From Desulfuromonadaceae bacterium (GTDB taxonomy: Bacteria > Desulfobacterota > Desulfuromonadia > Desulfuromonadales > Geopsychrobacteraceae), in the NCBI GenBank assembly GCA_016744555.1, contig JADGED010000003.1:3038-34654 (forward strand): 31,617 bases of DNA. The letters are read 5' to 3'. Numbering within the stretch: position 1 is the stretch's first letter; every line of letters begins with the position of its first letter. The translations under genes and the position numbers were made by a program. A model generated the notes under the pieces. The model was given only the letters and a program-made list of their open reading frames with translations. It was not told the DNA's origin and made no database searches. Shown piece after piece: positions 1-6,951 of this stretch.

Positions 1-1472
1 AGAATAAAATTTCCGGTGATGTGACCGGTAGATTTAAACATTTTTACTCGGTCTACCGCAAAATGGAGCGCACTGGGGTAGGCTTAGATCAGATTTATGA
101 CTTGACTGCTTTTCGGGTGCTGGTCGATTCTGTACGTGAGTGTTATGAGGTACTGGGTTTAGTGCATGCTAGTTGGACACCGATTCCGAGTCGATTCAAA
201 GACTATATTGCGATGCCTAAATCTAATATGTATCAATCTTTGCATACGACAGTCGTTGGCCCCTATGGTGAACGGATGGAAGTGCAGATCCGTACCAAGC
301 AGATGCACCGTATTGCTGAAGAAGGAGTAGCTGCGCACTGGAAATATAAAGAAGGTGGGCCTGTTGCCGTTACTGGCCGTGATGATCAACGCTTTAATTG
401 GATGCGTCAGGTACTGGAGTGGCAACGTGATGTAAGTACCGAATGGAGTTCATCTGACACATCTTTTACCGACCTGTTTCCCGAAGAGGTCTATGTGTTT
501 ACCCCAAACGGTGATGTTAAGGAACTTCCGCGCGGTGCGTGCCCTATTGATTTTGCATATGCGGTTCATACCGGAGTAGGTCAGCAGTGTGTTGGTGCGC
601 GTATTAATGGAAAGCTTTTGCCATTAAAAACAACGCTGAACAATGGTGACATAGTCGAAGTGTTGACTTCTGTTCATCAGACTCCAAGTAAGGATTGGCT
701 CTCCTTTGTTAAGACTTCTAAGGCGCGCAATAAAATTCGCCAGTGGGTTAAGTCTGAACAACGAGAAAAAAGTGTTGAAATAGGTAGGGAACTGGTAGAA
801 AAAGAATTGCGTAAGCACCAGTACAGTATGAAGCGGGCAATGGCTTTGGACAGCTTTAAGCTTGCAGTTAGTGATCTAGGCTTTAAAGGTGCTGATGATG
901 TCTTCGCCACTGTTGGCTATGGAAAACTTTCTGCTGGTCAGGTTGTTTCTCATATCCTTCCTCGTGAAGAGATAGCCAAGAAGACAGGCCCAATAGGAAA
1001 AGTATTAGAAAAAATTGGTCGGCGTAAATCACAAAGTGCCATAATGATTGGTGGTATCGATAATGTGATGGTGCGCTTTGCGAATTGTTGTAATCCATTG
1101 CCTGGTGAACCGGTTGTTGGCTTTATTACTCGTGGCCGCGGCTTAGCCGTTCACACCAAGAATTGTTCGCAGGTGTTGGCTAGCGATCCTGAGCGTCGAG
1201 TAGATGTAGAATGGGATATGCAGCGAAAAACTACACGGCCAGTTAAGATTCAAGTTTTCTGTTCTGATGAAAAAGGAATGCTTGTCGGTATATCTGGCGC
1301 CATTTCCGATGCGGATGCTAATATCTTTAGTGCTAGTGTCCATTCTAGTGGGGATAAGCATGGAATTAATATGTTTGAGGTAGATGTCGAAAACCTAGAA
1401 CATTTTAATAAGGTAATTCGGGCAATTAAGAAAGTTAAAGGGGTAATAAAGGTTGAACGAATTAGAAGTTAA
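1..1472 (+). CDS. rel: Bifunctional (p)ppGpp synthetase/hydrolase (Rel/SpoT), 5'-truncated by window
   Basis: Makes and degrades the stringent-response alarmone (p)ppGpp. The reading frame is open from base 3 to the window edge, so the N-terminal HD hydrolase domain lies outside. Visible in order: the synthetase domain from its GRFKHFYSVYRKM motif onward; a TGS domain near bases 470-680; a Cys-rich zinc-finger/CC region near 1068-1180 (NCCNPLPGE and a later H..NC); and a C-terminal ACT domain near 1234-1470. The synthetase carries RFKD at bases 192-203. This is the RxKD form typical of bifunctional Rel/SpoT enzymes, whereas monofunctional RelA has ExDD. The GTG at 21 is internal to the conserved domain and is not the real start. 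ridA follows after 18 bases, probably in the same transcript. Hydrolase activity is inferred, because the HD domain is not visible. Confidence 0.95.
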   Translation, partial: NKISGDVTGRFKHFYSVYRKMERTGVGLDQIYDLTAFRVLVDSVRECYEVLGLVHASWTPIPSRFKDYIAMPKSNMYQSLHTTVVGPYGERMEVQIRTKQMHRIAEEGVAAHWKYKEGGPVAVTGRDDQRFNWMRQVLEWQRDVSTEWSSSDTSFTDLFPEEVYVFTPNGDVKELPRGACPIDFAYAVHTGVGQQCVGARINGKLLPLKTTLNNGDIVEVLTSVHQTPSKDWLSFVKTSKARNKIRQWVKSEQREKSVEIGRELVEKELRKHQYSMKRAMALDSFKLAVSDLGFKGADDVFATVGYGKLSAGQVVSHILPREEIAKKTGPIGKVLEKIGRRKSQSAIMIGGIDNVMVRFANCCNPLPGEPVVGFITRGRGLAVHTKNCSQVLASDPERRVDVEWDMQRKTTRPVKIQVFCSDEKGMLVGISGAISDADANIFSASVHSSGDKHGINMFEVDVENLEHFNKVIRAIKKVKGVIKVERIRS

Positions 1473-1490
1473 CCTTTTATGGTGGTGATT

Positions 1491-1880
1491 ATGGAAATGA
1501 CAAAAATTGAAACAGCTCAGGCTCCAGCGGCAATTGGCCCCTACTCACAGGCGATTAAAGCTGGTGGTTTTGTTTATTGCTCGGGGCAAATCCCGTTGGT
1601 TGCAGAAACCGGTGAATTGATTGTTGGTGGGATTGTCGAGCAAACCCATAAGTGTTTGCAGAACTTGCAGCAAGTCTTGCTGGCTGCTGATACCGATTTT
1701 AGTGCGGTGGTGAAAACTACAATCTATCTGATTAACTTGGAAGATTTTGCCGTAGTGAATGAAATTTATGCCGTTTATTGTGCTGAGATTGCTCCGGCTC
1801 GAGTTACGGTAGAGGTGTCCGGTTTGCCCAAAGGGGCATTAGTTGAAATTGATGCAATAGCTCATGTTGGTGTGGTTTAG
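1491..1880 (+). CDS. ridA: RidA family reactive enamine/imine deaminase
   Basis: A 129-residue YjgF/YER057c/UK114 family protein that hydrolyses reactive 2-aminoacrylate-type enamines released by PLP enzymes such as threonine dehydratase; cytoplasmic trimer in known members. The family signature is clear: an early GPYSQA stretch, YCSGQIP, and the C-terminal PARVTVEVSGLPKGALVEI, whose Arg corresponds to the carboxylate-binding arginine of E. coli RidA. ATGs at 1479, 1491 and 1497 are in frame. I chose 1491 because GGTGG at 1481-1485 sits 5 bases upstream and the length matches the family (about 126-130). It follows the Rel gene closely and is closed by the terminator at 1938-1972. Confidence 0.93.
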   Translation: MEMTKIETAQAPAAIGPYSQAIKAGGFVYCSGQIPLVAETGELIVGGIVEQTHKCLQNLQQVLLAADTDFSAVVKTTIYLINLEDFAVVNEIYAVYCAEIAPARVTVEVSGLPKGALVEIDAIAHVGVV

Positions 1881-1937
1881 CCTTGGCTTGAGTCGCGCTT
1901 AGCCTTGAACATTTACAGTTTGCACTGAAATAACGAC

Positions 1938-1972
1938 AAAAAGGGATGGCTCAGCTGAGACCATCCCTTTTT
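1938..1972. terminator. Bidirectional intrinsic terminator between ridA and rpmB
   Basis: A perfect 12-base stem (AAAAAGGGATGG at 1938-1949 with CCATCCCTTTTT at 1961-1972) encloses 11 bases containing the smaller palindrome CTCAGCTGAG. A-run and T-run flanks make it work on both strands, and it lies exactly between convergent ridA and rpmB. Confidence 0.9.
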
Positions 1973-1996
1973 ATCTACATATTTGTCAGTTTTAAA

Positions 1997-2188
1997 TCAA
2001 ACTACTTTTTGAACTTTATTCGAGCGAATACAGCGAGTGCAAACCTTGATGGTTTTAACTGAGCCATTCTGGATAGCACGAATTTTTTGTAAGTTTGGAT
2101 TCCACACAGTACGGGTTTTGTTGTGTGCGTGGCTGACATTATTTCCGGTTACGGGTTTTTTTCCGCAGATTTCACATTGCTTAGACAT
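1997..2188 (-). CDS. rpmB: 50S ribosomal protein L28 (zinc-ribbon type)
   Basis: A 63-residue large-subunit ribosomal protein. It begins MSKQCEICGKKP and ends with a CTRC motif, so two CxxC pairs (Cys5/Cys8 and Cys50/Cys53) make it the zinc-binding form of L28. The conserved VSHAHNKTRT and VWNPNLQ segments confirm the family. The frame is open further upstream, but the start at 2188 has an excellent ribosome-binding site (AGGAGG, complement of 2197-2202) and gives the family length. It is the last gene of the minus-strand run purM-purN-DUF523-rpmB. The 73-base gap to DUF523 is the largest in that run, so a separate rpmB promoter is possible, although I found no convincing one. Confidence 0.96.
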   Translation of the reverse strand: MSKQCEICGKKPVTGNNVSHAHNKTRTVWNPNLQKIRAIQNGSVKTIKVCTRCIRSNKVQKVV

Positions 2189-2261
2189 TTTTCTATCCTC
2201 CTGAAAGTTTCGAACTCGCATTTCTAGCATATATTGTTTGATGAAGCAAACAGTTTCAGGG

Positions 2262-2729
2262 TTAAATTTGTTGAATATTGTCCGGTAACTTATCGTCGCC
2301 ATAAACTGCAATGCCATTCTCTTTTAATAGTGCAGTGGTGACCCCTGTTCCTGCTACTAGCTTCTCGTTTAAATAAATTGTTTGTGAGCCACACGAAGGA
2401 CTGCGCTGCTGTAGTATTGCATGTTTGCAGTCGATTAATTTGGCAATTTTAAGTGTTTCTTTGGCTGCGTGAAGAAAAAGTACAGTGACATCATCGCCGG
2501 TTTCGTCGCACAAAGAGCCTTTGCCGAGAAGTACTGCTTCGCCATTGCCTTGGTTGAACCAACATTTTGGTCGTGGTGTTGCTAGCCCCGCTAATTGTTC
2601 CGGACAGACCGGAATTGGGGTAAGGTTATTGGTTTGCAAAAAGTCAATAACGGCCTGCGAATAATTGTCGCTAGCATCATAGCGTGTTTGTAGCCCGAGC
2701 AAGCAGCTACTGACGAGAATTGTTTTCAT
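2262..2729 (-). CDS. DUF523 family protein (possible thiol/2-thiouracil-type enzyme)
   Basis: A 155-residue DUF523 protein. Motifs typical of the family are present: an N-terminal ILVSSCLLG followed by RYDAS, a central PVCPEQLAGL followed by TPRPKCW, SPSCG in the second half and GTGVTTALL near the C-terminus. The conserved cysteines in SCLLG, CPE and SPSCG suggest a metal or thiol active site. Some family members have been linked to thiouracil desulfidation, but nothing here proves that activity. It begins 5 bases after the purN stop, so it is translated from the pur transcript. The upstream ribosome-binding site is weak (AGAG), which suggests translational coupling to purN. Confidence 0.85.
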   Translation of the reverse strand: MKTILVSSCLLGLQTRYDASDNYSQAVIDFLQTNNLTPIPVCPEQLAGLATPRPKCWFNQGNGEAVLLGKGSLCDETGDDVTVLFLHAAKETLKIAKLIDCKHAILQQRSPSCGSQTIYLNEKLVAGTGVTTALLKENGIAVYGDDKLPDNIQQI

Positions 2730-2734
2730 CGAAG

Positions 2735-3397
2735 TTACTCTGCTAGAGGGTTGGTAAGGGTGTTGCCGCTCTGCTGGGCTGATTTTATGGTAACTTGGCG
2801 CCCATCACTGACGATACGGTTTTCTGCAAACCATTGAATGACCTGAGGGTAAATTTTGTGTTCCTGCTCTAATATTCTGGATGACAGGGTTTCTTCAGTA
2901 TCATCGTTATGAATTGGGACAACCGCTTGGGCAATTATTGCTCCGGTATCAACACCATCATCAACAAAGTGGACCGTACAACCAGAAAATTTTGCTCCGT
3001 AATCGATTGCTTTTTGTTGTACGTGTAGCCCAGGGAAGGATGGCAACAGAGCAGGGTGGATATTTATGATGCGTTGCGGGAATGCGGCTAAAAAAACGCT
3101 AGATATAATGCGCATAAAACCAGCTAAAACAATTAACTCAACACCGGCTTCCTGTAGGGTAGTTACTACTGCCTGGTCAAAGTCTTTGCGTTGAGAAAAA
3201 TCACGGTGGTTAATGCAGACAGTACGGATACCAGCCTTTTTAGCGCGATCAAGTGCGCCAGCATCGGGGTTGTTACATATGACCAGGTCGATCTCAGCAT
3301 CTAGTGTTCCTTGCTGACATTGGTCAATTATTGATTGTAGGTTGGTCCCTCCACCAGAGGCTAAAACTGCTATGCGGAGTTTGTTTTTTGAACTCAT
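2735..3397 (-). CDS. purN: Phosphoribosylglycinamide formyltransferase (10-formyl-THF dependent)
   Basis: Third step of de novo purine synthesis: transfers a formyl group from 10-formyltetrahydrofolate to GAR. The 220-residue protein has the phosphate-binding GGGTNLQ near residues 15-21, the catalytic IINIHPALLPSFPG with Asn112 and His114, and the GCTVHFVDDGVDTG segment with Asp150. These correspond to the Asn/His/Asp triad of E. coli PurN. Its gene lies 22 bases downstream of purM, which makes the product consumed after the next formylglycinamidine step, and the purM-purN pairing is common. A short C-terminal extension beyond the catalytic domain is unremarkable. Confidence 0.97.
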   Translation of the reverse strand: MSSKNKLRIAVLASGGGTNLQSIIDQCQQGTLDAEIDLVICNNPDAGALDRAKKAGIRTVCINHRDFSQRKDFDQAVVTTLQEAGVELIVLAGFMRIISSVFLAAFPQRIINIHPALLPSFPGLHVQQKAIDYGAKFSGCTVHFVDDGVDTGAIIAQAVVPIHNDDTEETLSSRILEQEHKIYPQVIQWFAENRIVSDGRQVTIKSAQQSGNTLTNPLAE

Positions 3398-3419
3398 CGT
3401 TTAGTATCCGTATTCTGGG

Positions 3420-4463
3420 TTATACGAGTTCAACCGTTGGGGTTTGGGCTGCAGCGATCTCACCAATTAGATAAGCTTTTTCACCTAGGCCTGCCAAGCG
3501 ACCAATAATGTCATCTGCTTGGTCTGGAGCTACAACGAGAGTCATGCCGATGCCATAGTTGAAAGTACGAAACATCTCATCTTCTGGGATGTTTCCACCT
3601 TGACGTAGCATCTCAAATATCACCGGTTTTTCCCAGCTATCGCGCTTGATGATAGCTTTGCTATGCTGGGGGAGAATGCGTGGTAAGTTTTCTAACAGCC
3701 CGCCACCAGTAATGTGGGCAATCCCCTTAATGTTAAAGTTTTTAACTAGGTTAAGAATGCTTTTAACATAAATTTTTGTTGGGGTTAATAGCTCAAGCCC
3801 GAGTGGTTGATCCAATTCTTCTGGCTGCGAAGAGAGGTCAAGGTTTAATGTTTCTATGAAAATTTTTCGCGCTAAAGAGAAGCCATTAGAGTGGAGACCA
3901 CTGGAGGCAATACCGATAACTTGGTCGCCTTTGGTGATTGTTGAACCATCAATTATATTATCGTTATCAACGACACCAACAGAAAAACCGGCTAAGTCGT
4001 ATTCACCGCCACTGTACATGCCCGGCATTTCAGCTGTTTCTCCACCAAGTAAGGCACAGTTTGATTGTTTGCAGCCTTCAGCAATACCTTTAACTACTTC
4101 AACTGCTTGCTCTGGAGAGAGTTTTGCTGTAGCCAGATAATCTAGAAAAAATAGCGGTTCAGCGCCTTGGACTATTAAATCGTTAACGCACATTGCTACA
4201 AGATCGATCCCTACGGTGTCGTGCTTATCTAGCATGAAGGCAAGCTTAAGCTTGGTACCAACTCCGTCGGTAGCAGCTACTAATGTTGGGCGTTTATATT
4301 TTCCGCTGTTCAGCGAAAAGAGGCCACCAAATCCACCAATATCAGTAAGTACTTCAGGTCGTGAGGTTTGCTTTACCAGTGGCTTTATCATGTCAACAAA
4401 GCGATTGCCGGCATCAATATCTACACCAGCATCTTTATATGTGATTGGCTTTTTAGCGTTCAA
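3420..4463 (-). CDS. purM: Phosphoribosylformylglycinamidine cyclo-ligase (AIR synthetase)
   Basis: Fifth step of purine synthesis: ATP-dependent ring closure of FGAM to AIR. The 347-residue length and the motifs TYKDAGVDIDAGN at the start, GGFGGLF, DGVGTKLKLA, GGETAEMPGMY and ITGGGLLENLPR are diagnostic of PurM. The start codon is TTG at 4463. It is preceded by AAGGAG eight bases upstream (complement of 4472-4477), and the next in-frame Met falls at residue 25, inside the conserved domain, so TTG is the likely real start. It is the first gene of the minus-strand unit and has a near-consensus promoter about 30 bases upstream. Confidence 0.97.
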   Translation of the reverse strand: MNAKKPITYKDAGVDIDAGNRFVDMIKPLVKQTSRPEVLTDIGGFGGLFSLNSGKYKRPTLVAATDGVGTKLKLAFMLDKHDTVGIDLVAMCVNDLIVQGAEPLFFLDYLATAKLSPEQAVEVVKGIAEGCKQSNCALLGGETAEMPGMYSGGEYDLAGFSVGVVDNDNIIDGSTITKGDQVIGIASSGLHSNGFSLARKIFIETLNLDLSSQPEELDQPLGLELLTPTKIYVKSILNLVKNFNIKGIAHITGGGLLENLPRILPQHSKAIIKRDSWEKPVIFEMLRQGGNIPEDEMFRTFNYGIGMTLVVAPDQADDIIGRLAGLGEKAYLIGEIAAAQTPTVELV

Positions 4464-4496
4464 TTTTTTAACTCCTTGGGCGGTAAAATGGTCGGC

Positions 4497-4525
4497 ATTA
4501 CAACATTTGGGCTTTAGCTTGTCAA
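4497..4525 (-). promoter_or_regulatory. Sigma-70-type promoter of the purM operon
   Basis: On the minus strand, TTGACA (complement of 4520-4525) is followed by exactly 17 bases and then TGTAAT (complement of 4497-4502). That is a perfect -35 and a 5-of-6 -10. It would start transcription near 4490, giving a leader of roughly 27 bases before the TTG start of purM. I saw no PurR-like operator or riboswitch in the leader. Confidence 0.75.
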
Positions 4526-4614
4526 TACGCGTAATTGTTGTTTTGCTGGCAGTCTTTGAATTATACCAGATGCTTTATCTATTCTCTATATTGGATTGCT
4601 AAAATGTGCTAGCT

Positions 4615-4641
4615 TTGTCACCATTTTAACTGTGGTATTAA
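4615..4641 (+). promoter_or_regulatory. Possible promoter for rimI-pyrK-pyrD
   Basis: TTGTCA at 4615-4620 is followed by 15 bases and TATTAA at 4636-4641. The -10 is preceded by TGG, which fits an extended -10 (TGn) and could compensate for the short spacer. It lies 44 bases before the likely rimI start and diverges from the purM promoter. The match is moderate only. Confidence 0.35.
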
Positions 4642-4684
4642 TCCTTAATTGTAACATAATAAATGGTTGTCTGAGTACTGTGAA

Positions 4685-5137
4685 ATGGCAATAAAAAATA
4701 TAGCTATAAGGGCTATGTCTGTGGGCGATTTGGCAGCTGTCGTTGCGATTGAGCAGGCATGCTATTCACATCCATGGACGGAGCTGCAGTTTTTGCAAGA
4801 GATTGAGAATCCGGTTGCATCCATTCTGGTCGCAGAACTCGATAGTAATATAGTTGGCTTTCTCTGTTACTGGTTGATTGTCGATGAAATGCAGGTTTTG
4901 AATATTGCCACTGCCCCTCAGGCACAGCGTCAAGGAGTTTCTGTACAATTGTTACAGACAGCTTTTGCTAAGTATTCGGTGCCTGCATTAGCTGCGGTTT
5001 GGTTGGAGGTTAGGGCTGGAAACTTTGGGGCTATTGCCCTGTATAAACGTTTTGGATTTGAGTTGAGTGGAACCCGTCGGGCTTACTATCGTGATGGTGA
5101 AGATGCTCTTCTTATGGTTAAACAAGTACTTGATTAA
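4685..5137 (+). CDS. rimI: GNAT N-acetyltransferase, RimI-like (ribosomal S18-alanine type)
   Basis: Acetyl-CoA-dependent N-acetyltransferase of 150 residues, closest by eye to RimI, which acetylates the N-terminus of ribosomal protein S18. The acetyl-CoA loop is QRQGVS, a variant of the usual R/Q-x-x-G-x-G/A. The C-terminal half carries LEVRAGNFGAIALYKRFGF and RRAYYRDGEDALLM, which match RimI motifs including the Glu-Asp near the end. ATG 4685 was chosen over the in-frame TTG at 4667, which has no ribosome-binding site. It sits 21 bases upstream of pyrK. Its role in a pyrimidine cluster is probably just co-transcription. The substrate assignment is inferred from similarity only. Confidence 0.82.
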   Translation: MAIKNIAIRAMSVGDLAAVVAIEQACYSHPWTELQFLQEIENPVASILVAELDSNIVGFLCYWLIVDEMQVLNIATAPQAQRQGVSVQLLQTAFAKYSVPALAAVWLEVRAGNFGAIALYKRFGFELSGTRRAYYRDGEDALLMVKQVLD

Positions 5138-5158
5138 TAATTTTAGGAGCAATTTACA

Positions 5159-6010
5159 ATGCCAGATTTAAAGACCGTAGTCCTTTCTAATCAGGAAATA
5201 GCGCCTGGTTATTATCGAATGAAAATTCTCGCTCCGGGTTACACCCAGTTGTCCAGCCCGGGCCAATTTGTCATGTTGCGGGTGCAAAATTCATTGACCC
5301 CTCTTTTACGTCGCCCGCTAGGGATTTATCGGGTTGGCTTTGCCCCCGCCGATTGCGATACCTTGCCACCGAAAGAATTTGTCGAGTTGATCTACAAGGT
5401 TGTTGGTAGTGGTACCGAAATTATGCGTGAGCTAGAAGTCGGTGCCCCGGTAGAACTGTTGGGTCCACTTGGGACTGGGTTTGAATTTGGTGCCGCTGGA
5501 ACTGAAAAAATAATGGTGGGTGGTGGAATTGGTTTGGTACCACTTTATATGTTGGCGCAAGAGCTAGTTAAGACTTCAGCAGTGAAATTGCTTATCGGTG
5601 GTCGGACGCGTGATGATATAATTCTTGCGTCAGAATTTGAACGGCTTGGAGTTAAGGTAGAGGTAGCGACAGAAGATGGCAGCATGGGAACTAAAGGGCT
5701 GGTAACTAAAATATTAGAGCAGCAATTGGATGTTAGTAAGCAAACCGAGGTTTTTGCTTGTGGTCCCATGCCAATGCTTGATGCGGTAGAAAAGATTTGC
5801 ACTAGCCGCGAAGTCCCCTTGCAAGTATCGCTGGAAGCGTTGATGGCTTGTGGCGTCGGCGCTTGTCTTGGGTGTGTAGTAAAAGGCGAAGGGCATACTA
5901 GCAGTGAGCCCAACTATTTGTGCACTTGTACTGCGGGCCCGGTTTTTGATGCAACGAACCTTGATTGGAAAAAAACAGCAGCGATCAAAATGGCAGGAGG
6001 CGGTAAATGA
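5159..6010 (+). CDS. pyrK: Dihydroorotate dehydrogenase B electron-transfer subunit
   Basis: FAD/[2Fe-2S] subunit that passes electrons from PyrD to NAD+ in pyrimidine synthesis. The 283 residues show the FAD-binding RRPLGIY near residues 57-63, the NAD-binding-domain glycines (GGGIGLVPLY), and a C-terminal iron-sulfur motif: Cys231, Cys236 and Cys239 in CGVGACLGC, then Cys257 just before AGPVF. It starts after AGGAGC at 5145-5150 and overlaps pyrD by four bases (ATGA), which indicates translational coupling of the two subunits. The presence of PyrK assigns the partner PyrD to class 1B. Confidence 0.95.
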   Translation: MPDLKTVVLSNQEIAPGYYRMKILAPGYTQLSSPGQFVMLRVQNSLTPLLRRPLGIYRVGFAPADCDTLPPKEFVELIYKVVGSGTEIMRELEVGAPVELLGPLGTGFEFGAAGTEKIMVGGGIGLVPLYMLAQELVKTSAVKLLIGGRTRDDIILASEFERLGVKVEVATEDGSMGTKGLVTKILEQQLDVSKQTEVFACGPMPMLDAVEKICTSREVPLQVSLEALMACGVGACLGCVVKGEGHTSSEPNYLCTCTAGPVFDATNLDWKKTAAIKMAGGGK

Positions 6011-6945
6011 GCAAATCGACGGAGCAACAATTTAAACCCAATTTAGCAGTAGATGTCGCCGGATTAAAATTAAAAAATCCAATCATGCCAGCATCGGGAA
6101 CATTTGGTTACGGTGAGGAATATTCTCCTTATCTCGATCTCAATCAGCTTGGCGCTATTGTTACCAAAGGGATGTCACTTAATCCCAAGGCTGGAAATAA
6201 TACCCCCAGAATTTGTGAAACTGTTAGTGGTATGCTTAATGCCATTGGTTTGCAAAATGTTGGTGTCGATGCCTTTATTAAAGATAAAATGGCTTTTTTG
6301 GCAAACTATGATACCCCGGTAATCGTTAACTTTTTTGGCAATACTCAAGAAGAGTATGGCGAAGTGGCTGCCCGGCTAGATGATGTCCCCGGTGTCGCTG
6401 CGCTAGAAATGAACATCTCCTGCCCTAATGTTAAGCAGGGTGGCATCGTGTTTGGCACTGAACCGCAAGCAGCTGCAGAGGTAATATCATTGGTGCGAAA
6501 GCGGACCTCGAAGCCGCTAATTGTTAAATTAACCCCCAATGTGACCGATATTCAGGTAATGGCGCGGGCTAGTGAAGAGGCCGGTGCCGATGCCCTAAGT
6601 TTGATTAACACTCTAACTGGGATGGCTGTTGATGTTAAGACTCGGAAGCCACGGATAGCGAATACCATTGGTGGTTTGTCGGGCCCCGCAATCCGCCCCG
6701 TTGCGGTACGCTTAGTTCATCAGGTTGTGCAAGCGGTAAAGTTACCTGTAATTGGTATTGGTGGTATCACCAGCGCTGTCGATGCTTTGGAGTTTTTGAT
6801 TGTCGGAGCAAAGGCGGTTCAGGTCGGTACGGCTAATTTTGTTGATCCAACAGCAATGGCAACAATTATTGCCGATTTAGAGAAGTTCTGTATTGATGAT
6901 GGGATCACCGATATTAACGCTTTGATTGGTTCCTTGGAGCTATAA
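6007..6945 (+). CDS. pyrD: Dihydroorotate dehydrogenase, class 1B catalytic subunit
   Basis: Oxidises dihydroorotate to orotate using FMN; works as a heterotetramer with PyrK. The 312-residue protein has the early NPIMPASGTFGYG, TKGMSLNPKAGN, and NISCPNVKQGG with Cys139, the catalytic base of class 1 enzymes. It also has the later FMN-phosphate segments IGIGGI and VQVGTANF. No N-terminal membrane helix is present, as expected for a soluble class 1 enzyme. Its ATG overlaps the pyrK stop, and the fusion nucleotidyltransferase gene follows six bases after its stop. Confidence 0.97.
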   Translation: MSKSTEQQFKPNLAVDVAGLKLKNPIMPASGTFGYGEEYSPYLDLNQLGAIVTKGMSLNPKAGNNTPRICETVSGMLNAIGLQNVGVDAFIKDKMAFLANYDTPVIVNFFGNTQEEYGEVAARLDDVPGVAALEMNISCPNVKQGGIVFGTEPQAAAEVISLVRKRTSKPLIVKLTPNVTDIQVMARASEEAGADALSLINTLTGMAVDVKTRKPRIANTIGGLSGPAIRPVAVRLVHQVVQAVKLPVIGIGGITSAVDALEFLIVGAKAVQVGTANFVDPTAMATIIADLEKFCIDDGITDINALIGSLEL

Positions 6946-6951
6946 TCTTCT

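Noticed and set aside
1951..1960. CTCAGCTGAG palindrome as an operator
   Set aside because: It lies inside the loop region of a strong bidirectional terminator between convergent genes, where no promoter is expected.
3856..4140. 94-codon plus-strand frame inside purM
   Set aside because: Shadow frame; no domain, no start signal, purM is conserved throughout.
4667..4684. TTG start for the rimI-like gene
   Set aside because: No ribosome-binding site at suitable spacing; the ATG at 4685 gives the normal family N-terminus.
5545..5913. 122-codon minus-strand frame inside pyrK
   Set aside because: Composition is that of an antisense shadow (Ser/Thr/Pro-rich), no ribosome-binding site, and pyrK on the other strand is certain.
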